Notes: generated by a model from the letters alone, not told the origin. A stretch of 64,000 bases of DNA from Ceriagrion tenellum (GCA_963169105.1 OY720639.1:51255848-51319847); one strand, 5' to 3'. Counted from the first letter of the stretch, positions 1 to 13,559 are shown. Numbers and translations: made by a program.

Positions 1-814
1 TCAGAAGGTTTTTCAACCAATTCCATCATAGAAATTTGAAACATTATTCTCGGAGTACTTTGTATTGTTCAGAGAAATATAATTTTAAAGATTTGGTTTA
101 TATCACTGAAATTTCTTAAAATATTAAGGATTACAGACTTTTTATATAATTCAAAACAATTAATTTTAGCGTTTGAGAAGGCGCATCGTTCCTTCTTACT
201 TTTTATTGGCTTTTGAGGTGATATTTACTGAGTCTACTTTTTACAAATGAATATTTTAGGTTTTGTGAAAGATGTGCGTCAATGGGTTGTTTACTGCCAT
301 CGAATCAATAATCTGTGTGTACTGACGGGGCTATATAAAATTATAACTGCCTCCATTTTTCTAATGAGCAACTCAGAGATGTCAGTCATCTAATTGTGAG
401 TGGTAACTGCTTCTGTATAATCCCTCAATCACCAAGCGGCTTTCAATTTTTGTATCATGATGTTCATCGTGGAAATATCATAAATAAAATTTGTGATTGG
501 TTTTGTGGCGATATTAAGCCTCTTGTTGTAAAATACGTTATAGCTACCGCTAAACGTCATCCTTCCCTTCAATTTGCGTTTTTGCTCTTAATTAAGGATC
601 TTTCTATCATACATACTCCGTAATGGGTGCATCTGTGATTTTGGACAGTTATGATGACCTGGTATTATAAAAAACCATTCTAAATCTACTACCTCGAAAA
701 TAAATCCATTCGCTAAAAAATCGAGTGCTCAGTATGGTGCCTATACTTTTCTACTTCTTGGTGGTGGTCGCTGATGGCTACAAAATGAAATGTGTTATTG
801 ATCCTACGTTCTGT

Positions 815-1095
815 TACGCTAATAACGTTTATAGAAGAGGAAAGGGCCATTTGGAACATTATACAGAAAAGAAGAATGAGATGGATTAGACTCATATTGA
901 GGTACAATGGATTTATGAAGAACATAATGGAAAAATAGATGGAACAGTCCCTTGAGGAAAACCCAGGAATAAACTTATAGACCAAAAAAGAGGAAAGTTC
1001 ATAGAGCTACTTGGAAGTAAGAGAACTAGCTTTAGATAGGGAAGGATGGAGGGTTGCAGTCAACGAGTCTTAGGATTGGACGACCAATGAAAGAG
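815..1095 (+). mobile_element. decayed RTE-like LINE 3' tail
   Basis: In the forward frames, fragments such as RRMRWIRLILRYNGFMKNIM and VRELALDREGWRVAVNES can be read, broken by stops and frame changes. They match the C-terminal tail that follows the reverse transcriptase in arthropod RTE-like LINEs, and they match the better-preserved copy on the - strand at 28395-28845 down to the shared 3' end (tcttaggattggacgaccaatga here). Non-functional relic. Confidence 0.7.
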
Positions 1096-1481
1096 TGTAT
1101 GTTAAACATCGTGCCTTTACTTCAAATTACGTTTATTCTTTTCTCACTTTAGGACCGTTCTATCACGCATGTGCCGTAATAAGCCAAATTATCCAAAGCC
1201 AAAATACGTGTTAAAAAATTGCAATGAACCTGCATTGTGTCATCGTTTTTTCATCTAATTTGATTTCCATTAAGTAAGCGCAGGATTCGCTGCTTAGGAT
1301 TCTTTGTTTTTACAGATTTGAAATACCTGCTTTCATGCCTGCACTTGGAGTATTACACTTGAAATTTTTAGTCCCGTATGACTGATGGAAGAGGGGTTTT
1401 AATTCCTGAATTAGATTTTCGTTTACGCTTCGTTCTTTTTTAATTCATGCTTTTGGCGTCCAAAATCACCCAATTTTGTGC

Positions 1482-1780
1482 TACCTTAACAATCAAATTA
1501 TTTTTTGATTTGAAGCCGTAAGATTGTCTTTGAATGGGAACTATTGCTTGAGGCACTTACGCTGCTTATATCTAAGAGGATTCATTTGATCGTGTGCGAA
1601 AATTTTATTTTTTATTCTACCGAGACCACCTTGTACCTTAACAATCAAATTATTTTTTGATTTGAAGCCGTAAGATTGTCTTTGAATGGGAACTATTGCT
1701 TGAGGCACTTACGCTGCTTATATCTAAGAGGATTCATTTGATCGTGTGCGAAAATTTTATTTTTTATTCTACCGAGACCA
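1482..1780. repeat. exact tandem duplication, 147 bp, period 152
   Basis: 1482-1628 and 1634-1780 are identical by eye, starting taccttaacaatcaaatt and ending tctaccgagacca. Five unmatched bases separate them. Either a very recent duplication or an assembly artefact. Non-coding. Confidence 0.85.
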
Positions 1781-1999
1781 TGTTCTATTGTGCTCTGAAA
1801 GAACATGTTCGGTCAATTTGAATTATTATTATTGCATGCTTGCAAATACTCCTGTAATGTGGCTTGACGACTTCAATTTACACCTCTTTGAAGTTACCGC
1901 CAGTGAAGTTTGAAAAACGAAACTCGGTAAACGAATACTTATATTTATCTGGGTCACTTCACCTTGAATTGTGACAAAGGAACCGCCTTCATCACCGCT

Positions 2000-2420
2000 C
2001 TCGCCGTATGGGAGCATTTTTTTTCGCGTCGTCGTTGCCTTCGAAAGGCTTGGAGGTGCCCCCAAGTCTCGGTCGGGGTTCGATAGTCTGGGGATTGATA
2101 TCCGCTGAGCAGTGCGAATCGCCCGTTGCGGGAGTTATTAGCTGAGCTCGGCGGGAAATAACTCGGTTATGGAGGAAGGCCCACGTGTCTCGCCCATCAG
2201 GTGCGGGTGTTGTCATGCGCGCGTCTCATTGTTGGGACACCCCGCCCCCCCTCTCCTCGGCTCGTATCTGGGGCGGGGCGATTCTGGGAGCTGGGCACGC
2301 GCCCTGCGCACGGGGTCGAGGCGACGCGACGCACGCAGAAATGGACCGGACCATACAAGGTGTTGAGTAGGTATAAAACGCATTCGCGCCGACTTCTTTT
2401 TTTAATCGTCCTCAGGTTTA
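2000..2420 (+). promoter_or_regulatory. GC/CpG-rich island with TATA box
   Basis: An island of high CpG content in AT-rich surroundings contains a GC box (ggggcggggc near 2271-2280) and a TATAAAA at 2372-2378, about 35 bp before tcctcagg, which resembles an initiator. No coding exon follows that I can recognise. Could be a promoter of an unannotated RNA or a distal first exon. Confidence 0.35.
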
Positions 2421-5400
2421 TGAAGACTTGGTATTTTCAGTGCGGAATGCAGAACATTAATAGAATATCTCTGGGTTAGGTTTTTTTTTGCTGTGCGTCA
2501 AACTAGAAAATGCTTGCATGAAAACTTTGGGCGATCGCTTAAAAACAGGGCGTATTAAAATTAATAAATGAGAAAATGTGAACTATGATTTGTGTTATAT
2601 TTAAATCAAATACCATGCCTTATTTACATTGGTGGAATAATGAGCGATAGAATTAATCTGGATTTGGGTCTTCATGATGTTTTCTGTGTTGTGGTGTGTT
2701 CGAGAAAGTTTTGTATAAAAATCTGGGGACGTCTGTACAAAACTGGTGTTGTGAAAAATTAATGAAACTAAAGAAAAACTTTTCCACATATTAAGCTTTT
2801 AATAAAATACTGCTATAAACTTGCACCTGTATCCGGTTCACTTAAAAAAAGGATTGCCAATTAAGCTTACAATTTGTTATATTAATTTTTATCATATCCA
2901 ATGTCTTGTTTTAATAGCAAATACTTATAACAACAGGATAAAATCTGATGACTTATTTGAAGGATATTGAAAATACTGATTTAACAGCTTTTTTTGACAG
3001 CTTTATCCCTGTGTAGCACTCACTCCAGTCCACGGTGAATTAAAGTTGGGTGATTGGGTTGTTGCTCCCTCCTAATTCTTGGGAGAAAAGATAATATGCT
3101 AATCATTAGGTACCCATGGACCCCTCGAATCGTCCTCCTTCCCCTCCATAAAAAACTGGCCTTGATCAGTCCTTGTTCCAATCATTTAGGCTGTTCACGA
3201 CGTGAAAATATGGTTGCCATAACCAGCCATAACTAATCCGCCGCCCATCAGCTTTTTTCGTTTTCCTTTAAATCACCAAACGCGTACCCTTGGTTAGGAA
3301 CCGCTGTCCCAGTTGAAGGGATCGAATACTTGTGGACGGATTAAACCTGATCAGTTATTACCCACCATCTTGTCAGTCTTATTTCCTGCCTAGCAGTGTT
3401 TATTTTATTTAGGATTACGAAAAAAAAGATTAACGACCAAATTATATGCTTAGGGCAGTTTTCACAAACGGAACTCGATGAAAATCTCCTTTTCCTTCAA
3501 TTAGGCAGTATGCTGCTTGCGCCTCCTCATTAGTGTGTGGTGGAGAGAATTTTTTTCTGTCTTCAATGACCAGTTAAATTTTAGAGCTCATTCTAATATC
3601 TTCTTGAATTCACTACTCTTCATACCTAGAACACAATCTGGCGTGAGAATTTTGGTACAAGTCCTCTCAATAGGTTTCATTGGATGATACCTACTTCAAT
3701 TAGACCACTAATTATGTCTCTCTCTGATTCTGTACGGAAGATTTGTTCTTTTGTTTTTCAGAAACAAGTTTGTTCATGAGAAGCTGCCGCAGAGAAAGTA
3801 ATCTTATAGGTAATGTATTAGGACGTAAACAAAAGCGCGGTATTCAGTTCCGTTCCCCCCTGCCACACTCCCTTAAAGGTGCTTACAGCGACCCTGAAGA
3901 CATTGCTAGGAACCAAATGATTGTATTTTTGTAGTGAATATTTATCTGTTCATTCATGGTTTTGCCTGGATTCTCAGTTATATTGCCGTTTTTAGTGGAT
4001 AAGGCTGTTAATGTTAGATTATTTTTGACGAATAAAACCGTTCATAGGAGTTATTTTCGTCCCAAGACGTCCATTCAAGGGCCTGATTTGATTCTAAGGT
4101 GATATTTACTTATCCTGTCCAGTCATGTGTGCTTGTTTATCCTGTGACTAAAGTGAAATTTCGAGAATGCTATCTCAAGCTATAATTAAAGACATACCAG
4201 CATGTAAGTGACGTGTATAGTGAATTCTTTATTCCACTTTACGAATAGCTTTCACAATTAACTTACGTTCTTTCCTTTATGCAGTAGTATTCGCATGAAT
4301 GAAGCTTCCCGTGTTTTTAATAACAGAACACCGAGCAAAACTTTCGAAAACAAATAGACGCTGACTTTTAGACGACCCTTTCGACCCGAAGGCATGCTCA
4401 TGCAACAGTTGATATTGAATAACATTTGATGCAAATTTCACTCCTAAGCAAGCCATCAAATAAAGTTTTGATAACAAATGATCATGCTGAGTGACGTAAT
4501 CTTAGACTTTGACTTCAATTGATGATGAGTCTTAACAGGTCGTTCAACTGAGGCTCATTTTCGTTTGTTGTCAGGAAAAGAGGCTGGTGAAAACAAGTGA
4601 GCAATGGAAAAAAAAACAACTTGTACAACCTATATAATAACATTGAATACCGCAAACGTAACCTTGGGGGAGTGTTCATTTACCGTTATATACGGCGTAA
4701 ATATTTAAATGTTATTTTCATTATGACGTGCTTCAACTTGAAAACAATAACAAGGATATTTTTCCTTGCGACGCGTATTCGGAGTTGTTGCTTTTGAAAG
4801 GAATAGACCCCTAACCAAGCTAACTTCCTAGTAGTTCACGTCATCTGCTCTGTTTTTCCTTGCTTCAGACTGATGAATGATCTCGGATGTTTCGCGGAAG
4901 CAGTTTTCTAGGCGTGCAGTTTGTTGAACCGTGCTGAGCTCTACCGGTCCGTCTAGTGTAGGGAAAATCAACTTTTCCGTACACTTTGTATAAAATTCTC
5001 TTTCGTAATTTAATATAATTGTAAAGTCGCTTCTGACGAATAATGTAATGGAACCGTTCCGCAATGATAGAAACAAAATACTTACAGTTTGCCACTAATA
5101 AAAGATTTAATTCCGACCATTTTTGATGTTTCTACATCATCCTTTTGCACTTGAAGACGACTTCTAAACTAGTCAGATTAAATATTCTTATTTTTGGAAA
5201 ACCGCAAGTGTTTTTGTTCTACTATTTACTTTCGTAATTTTATTCGAAGGATCTATTTTCTAGTCGTGGAGGTCGGGTTAGGAACGCATTTTGAAGCCAT
5301 GATAAGGTAAATTAAAAAAATATGCTCTATAATTAGAACTATTTTGATTGACTCGTGGATTTCTGTTTGGCATTAGTCAGAGTAGGGCGATGAAAGTTAA

Positions 5401-7744
5401 TGGAAGGGTTTCAATGTATGGTTCTCTAATGAGACTGGAGCGAGTCATCTTCACAACCTGTGCTAAACTCAAGAATGCAAATGGACCGGTCACAGACCGT
5501 CGAGAATTGTACTGGGGAATAACACGCATGAGAATGATTCGTGTAGTTACGTTGTACAGACTACTCTATACTCCTTTTTGATGACTTTAACATTTATGAT
5601 GACAGATTACTTTGAAAATATATTAAAGATAACTAGGTGAAGTGATCGTAGAGTGAAAATACCTCTTTAAAAGAGTAATCATTACAGTGAAATTACTCTT
5701 CAATTACTCATCTTCTACAGCAAGCGTCGGAGTTACTGATTATGCTGAATGCTTGGTAGGAATTATATTGATTCTTATTTTTTCATCTTATCATTTCCCT
5801 ATGATCAGTTATATTTTTCGTTCGTTGTAGTGTCTGTACTACACGATAAAGATTTTCTACAGTTCAGCAAAAGAGGAAAATTCGTCGCATCAAATAATAC
5901 ACCAATGTATGCTTTTCTGAGAAATTTTATTTAACTCCGACAGCTTCAAAACAAAGATGTTTTATGCTTATCAGGTGCCTTTTATACTTTTGTATTGCAG
6001 CCTGTCGTAAAAGATCAAATTTCTGTAAAAATTATCTACTGATGTACATTTTGTTTGAACATGACTTTTCAGGAAGTCGATATCAAAGAAAAATCGGAAA
6101 AAAATGACCGTGATAAATGTGTTTACTTGAACAGGATGTTTTTAATTTTACTGCTACACGTCAGTTTTTTAATCAAATACCCAGCCGTTATACTCCATTT
6201 TTTCCTCCGTAAATTTCACTTTCTCATGAGTGTCCTAGCGGGTGACAACCGCTCAAGTTTAATCGATTGAAAAAAAAATTTAAAAAGAAACAGCGTCATA
6301 ACATGTGGCTTATCGTACATAAAATATCTGATCAACATCTCAATATCTCTGCTAATTATTGAACGTGAAATTCCTCTTCCGGCGGATAGTTTTCTCTCCC
6401 TGGCCGAACGAACCAGTTGGAGTAGGCGGAATTTGGCGGATACTCAATGGCGCATGAATCGCCTGGCCCGGACTCAGGCAGTCGCGAAATTCTGCCGCAA
6501 CACGATCCCATTTGCTTCACAGTTGACCCGCAATTACCCCGTGACAGATGAGAGTCTTTGTTTGAATTAAATTACCTCCGGAAAACTCTTAAAATTTCAA
6601 GCTGGAGATGGCCCAAGAACGAATGGAGTTCACGTGTTCGTCCGAGATGTAATGCGTCAAGTGAGGGGGAGAGAGAGAAGGACTATCGGCCAAAAATATG
6701 TTTTTTTTAACACTTCCCCTTGGACTTCCAAAGGCGTCCTTAGATTAACGCAAGATATAAGAGAACATTCTATCACGATTTTATAACAAAGAGTTGTTTT
6801 TCATGTTTGGTTGAACTAACTTCCGCGGAGATCTCTGACAAATCAGTGACATAATTTGCGCCCACTACCTGTCATGATTCCGTATATTTTGGTATAACAT
6901 TATGATGGTTGACTATGAGGGCGATCTTTATCGACCCTTAACATCCGCCTCAAAATATTATTGATGCACAGCATGCCATTTAGCTCGCAGAGTTCTGTTA
7001 AGGTGCACAGCATTTGCATGTAGTTAATGGCATAAAGTCTAAGTTGAAGGTCGGAAACCCGTCGCTCGCTAGCTTCCGGGATATTTCCGATAGCTCGCGG
7101 CCGACGATGAATGGATCCAATGAATGTGTCAAATAACTTCAGTTCTATTTTTAGTGAGTTACAGCATATTTTCATGCTCGTAGAATAGCTCTTGAATGGA
7201 GGAGTGTGCTGACCGTTGGCTTGAGTACATACCTATACATAATTGTATTTTTATTCCATACTGAATTTGGCATCCGATGATATTCCTGGGAGCTATTGTG
7301 CAAGTGGTAAAACAGTATAATTATGTGGATTGAATATGTTCTTTGTTGTCAATTTCATATATCAAATTTAACCCAGTATTCAACGACTAAATGTTTTATT
7401 CAAAACTGCTAAGGCAATACTTTCCGGTGGATTCGTTCAGTGATTTATTCAGAGTCCATCTCGCAGTACTTCTCAGAATTTCATGCGAGCAAGTCGGCAT
7501 AAAGTTTTCCTCATCGAGTTATTAAAACACCATGGACTGAATTTTTAAATCAGGCCTCAGAGAATGAGAGGCAACTCAGTGAAATGGAACAAGAGTAGTA
7601 ACGCATTAATGAGGTCCCATGTTTTTTAAATGTTCGTTCTACGCATTGTAAAACATCTCTATCAGACAGCGTCGATAAAAATCCTACCTTAGTGCATATT
7701 CTTCTTTTTTTTTGATAGATTTTAGATGTTTTTTTTCAGACATA
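2421..7744. other. gene-free, AT-rich DNA
   Basis: No coding sequence, RNA gene or clear repeat recognised. A GC-richer patch at about 6370-6560 and a gagagagagaagg motif near 6668 could be regulatory. Open frames here are short and without recognisable domains. Confidence 0.5.
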
Positions 7745-8840
7745 CTTTCTCCTACTCCAGGTCTTTAGGTGGAGGGGTCCAGCTATCTTCATCTCTTAGC
7801 TGGTTTTCCTGGCAGACGGTAACCCTCTAGAATTCCACGTAATCTTAGGAATCCTAAAGTCATCCATTCTTTCCAGACGGTCTCTCCAAAAGCATAAAAG
7901 TATCTTCTCTTTCTGCCCCAACTTACAATATCTTCCACGTTGCAGGTTTTACGGATCTCTTCATTCAGTATTCCGTTTCGCAGTGTTTTTACTACTAATG
8001 GTCGCAGTGTTTTCATGTCAGTGGTTCTGAGGAGGTTCAACTTTCTGGTGTTCTCTGCTCTGGTTTCGATTCCATAAGTCATGATGAGTCAGATGCATGT
8101 ATAAATTCTGACTTTGCTTTCCGCCAGCATGTTTTCATTACTGTGGGCAGTATCTCTTAGGCATCCAGAGATAGCTGCCGCTCTAGTTGTTTGCTCTTTG
8201 ACTTCATTATATAGATCTCTGCAGCCTTATATCTCCACACTCAGATTCATATTTCCTCCACACTCATTTTCAAATTTCATTACTTGTTCTGTTGGCCCAT
8301 CACCAATTACCAGTTTATTCCTACTAGGTTGTCTAGATATTGTGATGCATTTGGTTTTATCAACTCATATTGCCATATTATACCTCTCAGATACTAGGTG
8401 GAACCTGTACATAATTTGCTGCAGATCATCCTCTGTTTCTGCTAGTATGATTGCATAATAAGCGTAAGAAATAATATTTACAAGTTTTTCACCCATTCTC
8501 TATCCTAGACCAAAAGATGTTACTTCCTCAATGACTTCATTCATTATTAAATTAAACAGTAAGGGACTAAGATTCCTTTTCTGATTCCTGCTGATATTTT
8601 TATCTGATTAGAGAGTTCTTCGTCTACGTTAACCCTTATTTTCCCATTTGTGTTCAAGTCCTGCATTATCTTTATCATGGGCAATGATATGCCCTTCTCC
8701 AACAGTATGCCAATTACATCTTTCAGTAATAACCTACCAAACGCTTTTGTCAGATATTATTTTCACGAATTAGACTTTGATTTCATATTCACTCTAATTA
8801 TTCTGCCTTCGAGGACGTTAATGTTATGTGATTTCTAAGA
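7745..8840 (-). mobile_element. RTE-like LINE fragment with reverse transcriptase remains
   Basis: Read on the - strand, 8840 down to 7745 gives a degenerate reverse transcriptase: ILAETEDDLQQIMYRFHLVS, KTKCITISRQPSRNKLVIGD, EVKEQTTRAAAISGCLRDT and LMTYGIETRAENTRKLN-like text, then KTCNVEDIVSWGRKRRYFY near the C-terminus. In-frame stops interrupt it several times. The catalytic box expected as YADD reads YAYY here, so the enzyme would be dead. The open piece 7789-8082 (97 codons) is the surviving thumb/C-terminal part. A 5'-truncated, inactive copy. Confidence 0.82.
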
Positions 8841-9899
8841 ATTTTTATTGCCTTGATGGAGGGTGGTTAATTTCAGGACTCAAGTATTGCGATCTAATCA
8901 TCATGGAGTGATACATGAGCCCGAAAATGAATTATTCAGATTGTGTTACAAATATTTGGAGCCTAAAATATTCTGCTCGTTGCCGCCTGATTCGTCAGAA
9001 ATTAAAAGTGGATGCAGATTTATGAAATTAGTGTCAAAACTTGATTATTAGAACATAAGAAAGTTTTATAGCGTTCATATTACAAGAATAAAAATTTTAT
9101 CTATTAGCAATTTTCGTAGGTACAAAACGCTGCATAAAATATCAAAATAATAAAATTATACGGATTTAGTATACTTGGTGATTAAAATTGCGCATTATCC
9201 GCCTGCTTTTCTTTTTTATTGAAATTTTTATGCTCCAGCATTGTACAAAATACTCGAGAGTCCCATGTTTAGCATACTGATGTATTAAGGGAATTATTCT
9301 ACAAAAATGAATGGAAATAATATGCCTCTCTTCATCCCATTTGTCTTATTGTTTGATTTATTAGCAAGTTACTGTAATTTTTCTGGGTTAAGTGCGTTGG
9401 TTTCATGAAAATGCTCAGTTCCTAGGGCTGGAGAAATCGTTCGTTCGTGAAAAATAACTTTATTGGTCTACTTAGTGCCGTTGAGTGGGAGAAGTGTTCA
9501 TAAAAATTGTATTCGTTGTCTTGTTGCATGGGTAGAATCTTAATTTTTCTTCCCAGAAGCCAAAGCTTGTCACCACTGAAAGCAGTATTTTAGATACAAC
9601 ACAAACGGAAAGTTGGACATTCCTCATTTGTTTTGGCTGTCGCCGCCGCGAGGGAACTTCCCTTAATAAATGATTTGCGACTTCATTTTTCAAACATTCA
9701 TTATCCCCTTATCCTCGACCACGAACCAAATTCATACCCAGCGTGTAGTTGTGTCGTTTTCACGTCATCCTTTGATGAACGGTATCAATTTTAGGTCGTT
9801 TGGCTTAAGCATGGCCGTAGAAGATTTTCCTCCGGTAAATGATTATGGCCGTGATAAAATACCTATTAATGGCCACAATAAATGACAATTGGCTACAAA

Positions 9900-9990
9900 A
9901 GTGAATGAGAAACGGGGACAGGTAATCGAACCTCGTATCTTTGACTGGGAGACCACCAAGCTACTCAAAATTCCTGGATATGAAATTTAT
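9900..9990 (-). mobile_element. tRNA-derived SINE head
   Basis: On the - strand an A-box-like gagtagcttggtgg (9966-9953) is followed by a B-box-like ggttcgattacc (9932-9921), spaced as in a tRNA-type pol III promoter. No cloverleaf closes, so this is a SINE relic and not a tRNA gene. Confidence 0.55.
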
Positions 9991-10039
9991 TTTTTGGTTG
10001 TTTAAGGGAACTAGAATACTTTTCTACGCGTTTAATGGA

Positions 10040-10170
10040 TAGCCGTAATTTTCAGCCGAGGCAGTGACCATTTCTTATTGCGTTACTTTCCCCGCATAGG
10101 TCCGTAGTTTGATTTCCGGTCGAGATGAAAATATTCTCATGGTATATCCAAGCACGTTCATTTGTGGGGG
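10040..10170 (+). mobile_element. possible tRNA-derived SINE head
   Basis: tccgtagtttgatttccggt (B-box-like, about 10101-10120) preceded by an A-box-like gccgaggcag near 10054. Weak on its own; oriented opposite to the SINE head just upstream. Confidence 0.35.
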
Positions 10171-10199
10171 TCAGTGGAAACATTCCGACGGCTCGGGAG

Positions 10200-12320
10200 T
10201 TCGCGTCTGATTTTTATAGGTGACACCTCCCCGGTGAATGCAACTCCCTAATGGCTTTGACTACTTAAGACTCGACCCACCTCATCCTCCTCCCACGTCG
10301 AGCCTCATATTTTTTTCTTTAATTGTGAGCCCCAGTGGAGGAGAGATTCCATCCTCTGAGGACTTAATGAATATATATCCTCACGTTGGGGAACGCTTGG
10401 GCTGGCAATTAAATTCCGAAGCTAAGAGGTTCGGGCACCCACGCCCGCGGTCTATATCAGGCGCGGCGTAACTCCTTAGCGTCTTCCACTCGATAAAGGG
10501 AAGCGAGGGAGAAAGAGTCGGGCTCGGCAAGTATTTCCCATCCTCGTATCCTCAGGGAGACACACACGGGAGAGCGGGGGAACGGACGACAATAGGCGTC
10601 AGATTGGTGGGGTGAGGGTCGAGTCGGGGGAAAGGGTTAAGAGAGGCGGATACATTTCGCAAAGCCTCCTTGGACCCCGTCCGAGTTTCTTAAGTCTTCC
10701 CTCCATTCCAAGCCTCTTCTTCGTGGTTCTTCGTCCATCCATTGTTAATCTCCGGAGAAGGGATGAGTCTGTGTATTTAAAAGTCCTCCTCCTCTTCACC
10801 ATCTAGAGGATCTGTTAGGAATTTTAGTCAGGTTGGAAGAAAGGAATCTGGGATTTTGAGGGAAATGAGTATAGAAAGTTAGGGGGGTTACCAGTTCTTT
10901 GATTATTTTGGAGGTTGCAACTGACTACAGAAACCATTTGTATCACATTTGCAAGGATTGGTTTGTCCGTGGGGGAGGGAAGAATCGTTCGTGAAATGTG
11001 GTAACGGTTTATAGAAAAATTGGAATCTACGAAGTAATATTTAGTCAATTGTATTTTAATACTTCATTGACTTGATTTATTCACATCCTTTAAACAGTTT
11101 GTCTCTCAATAATTCTCCCATGTCTTCAACTAAATATTTACATCCATGGTTGTCATTATGGTATACTTATGATAAACGTTAATGCATGTAACACGCGAGT
11201 TTCAGGTCGACGTGTTGATGTTGTTGTCGACAACTTATTCGACGTATTTTGCGACGCAACTGTCTCTAAGTAGTCAGTTTTCTACAAAGGCACCACAATG
11301 TTCTACGTTCGTCGTTCCATCAAAGGAATGAAGACGTACGATGGGTGGAGTTGTTGGGGCTTCCCATAACCCAAGTAATCACTGAGAGCCGCGATCTATT
11401 TCCGTCATTTTCATTCCAATATTTGGAAAGTTCTATTTCTTGTGAGGAAAGTGGATTCTTATAATTGTTTTTCTATGATCTTCGCTGTATCCCATGTACA
11501 TTAGGCCCTTTGTATTTGCATGGGAAGACGTTTATTTGATCTTACGTGAGTTATGAAATATGATTTTTTCCAGGTTTTTCAGTTGATAATTCAGAATGAA
11601 CTAGAAGAAAAACACAATTAATCTTTGCCTTAAACAATTGCCCCGCTTGTGGATATACAATAAGCAATGATAAAGGTCGAAATATTCTCTCATAACTGCT
11701 GAAACTACTTTTTTGTTTCTTAATATCAAATACATGCACCCATCGACATGAGCCTTAGTAGCTAATTTCACCTTGCGCTGGCTCAATAAACCTCTTGTAG
11801 AATACTTGATGTCGGGCATTTGATGTGCTGCTTTGCATTATCCGCATGCCTGAAGCAACCAGTAAATCTTTCTGCCGGTATGTGGCGTTGTTTCTCGGAG
11901 TGGAAATCAAGGATACAACGCAGGCAAAGATAGCACGATGACCTCTCACCTTCAGGTGATATGCTGAGGACTAATTACCTGCTCTGAGAAAGGGTGGAAA
12001 ATATAACAGCTCCTTCGCTGCAGCAAGCAAGGTTCCACCCAGATCACTGACTCGGAGTGGGATTGAGCGTCTCGGATGCGCAGACTGCTTGGAAAAATCC
12101 CTCTTGCAGGCAAATGGACCCAACTGCTCGCACTCCCGGGTGCACTTAAGCACGCGCGTAGACGAGTGGGGCACTCGCTTGCGAGCATGGCTCGTTGGAA
12201 ATAGCTGACCTGCTGGGTGAGCACGGACTGCGTAATGGGGAGGAGGGGCTTCAATGGCTGCAGCGTGAGATGAATGCGCGCATTAGACGGACGAAAAGGC
12301 TGAAGAAAAATGCATCTCCC
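10200..12320. other. gene-free DNA with two GC-richer islands
   Basis: Islands at about 10230-10720 and 11980-12300 stand out from AT-rich flanks. The second carries a 164-codon open frame on the - strand (12446-11952) with no domain, no codon pattern typical of a protein and no matching splice context, so I do not call it. Both islands could be conserved non-coding elements. Confidence 0.4.
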
Positions 12321-13199
12321 CAGCCCCTTGTAAATGCTTTTCGGACTCTTCGTGGTGGCATGTAGTATTTTTATCTTTGAAAGTTTTGCTGAGCTCACGT
12401 CTAATGGAGAGACAAATCTTGTTTTATTACCGCTGTGGATATCCATTATCCACTCATTCGTGTTATTTTCCTTCTCTCAAAAATATATGTGATATTGCCA
12501 GGAAATTCAGCCGATAATAATGAAAAATGAAGACTTTCTCATGTTGATCGGTTGCTTCAAGGTAAAGTTTTAGAATTCTAATTGTTTATTCAAAGTCTCT
12601 CAATAGCTTTTATATGGTGTATGGAGCAATTTTTTTGTATTTACTTGCTTTGATTGAGTTGATTACATGTTTAATGGGTTTCTATTCTTGGGTTCAGGAT
12701 TAGTATGGCACTAAAATTTTTCTGTTTCATTTCTTATGAACTCTTACTTCAGAAGAAGAACACCTACTTCTGTAGATTTTCATCGTATCAAGTGTTGGGG
12801 CATGTTAATCAGTAATAGTGAGCGCCGCTAATCATTACGAAACATTTCAAAGCTGATCAAATGTGGTGGATTCAACGTGAATACAACTTCTTGCAGTGCT
12901 CATAATTATTCTCTTAGCTGTCAGAGCTTCTTAGTACATTCAAGCTACTTCTGGGGTAAGGGGTGAATTTCCACACGCGTGAACTACACTGTCTACTACA
13001 AATGTTGTAGATATTTCTTGTAGGTACTAGTTCACTACCTAAACATGGCCCATAGGAACGGTACTCGACTCTAGAATTACCTCGTTAACGTGACAAAAAG
13101 AGCAATATACGAAGAATTTACCTTGTACTACTAGGGAGTCAATTACAAAAAAAGACTGACCCACATCTTAAAAAAACGGCTACAAATTGAACAGGACCA

Positions 13200-13545
13200 T
13201 AGTAGCAGTTCTCCGGAAGAAATTACTTTATTCGACGATTTTGGGGTCAAGAAACACTTTTATTGAATGAGGAAGGCGACATTGATGAAAAGATGTTTCA
13301 GTAAAAAAAAGAAAAAAAACGATGATAGTACCACACTTCTCACTGATGTCGGAAGCGACGGCACCGGAGGAGAGTATAGGGGCCGAGAGCTTGCGGTAAC
13401 CAGCCCCTTGGGATCGGCCCCCCCTAACGCTAGCCCGTCGCTGACGATCAATCAATTGATGCAAATGAATGAATAATGACAAAATGAATGAATGAATAAA
13501 TAAGGAGACGATGAGTGCATTAAACATCCCTTACCGTTAAAAAAA
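13200..13545 (-). mobile_element. retrosequence-like block of unknown origin
   Basis: On the - strand a GC-rich segment (13440-13340) is followed by a T-rich run and then two AATAAA hexamers (near 13266 and 13230). The block is preceded by an (AATG)n microsatellite and A-rich runs. It looks like a 3' end or a retrocopied transcript. I cannot identify the source; the open frames here (up to 99 codons) match nothing I know. Confidence 0.3.
13465..13502. repeat. (AATG/AATA)n microsatellite
   Basis: aatgaatgaataatgac followed by aatgaatgaatgaataaata. Part of a retrosequence-like block described separately. Confidence 0.75.
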
Positions 13546-13559
13546 AATAAAAAAATTAC

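Noticed and set aside
8114..8458. 114-codon frame on the + strand
   Set aside because: Antisense of the LINE reverse transcriptase fragment on the - strand.
11952..12446. 164-codon open frame on the - strand
   Set aside because: No recognisable domain, low-complexity-free but unfamiliar text, and no supporting splice sites; probably chance in a GC-richer island.
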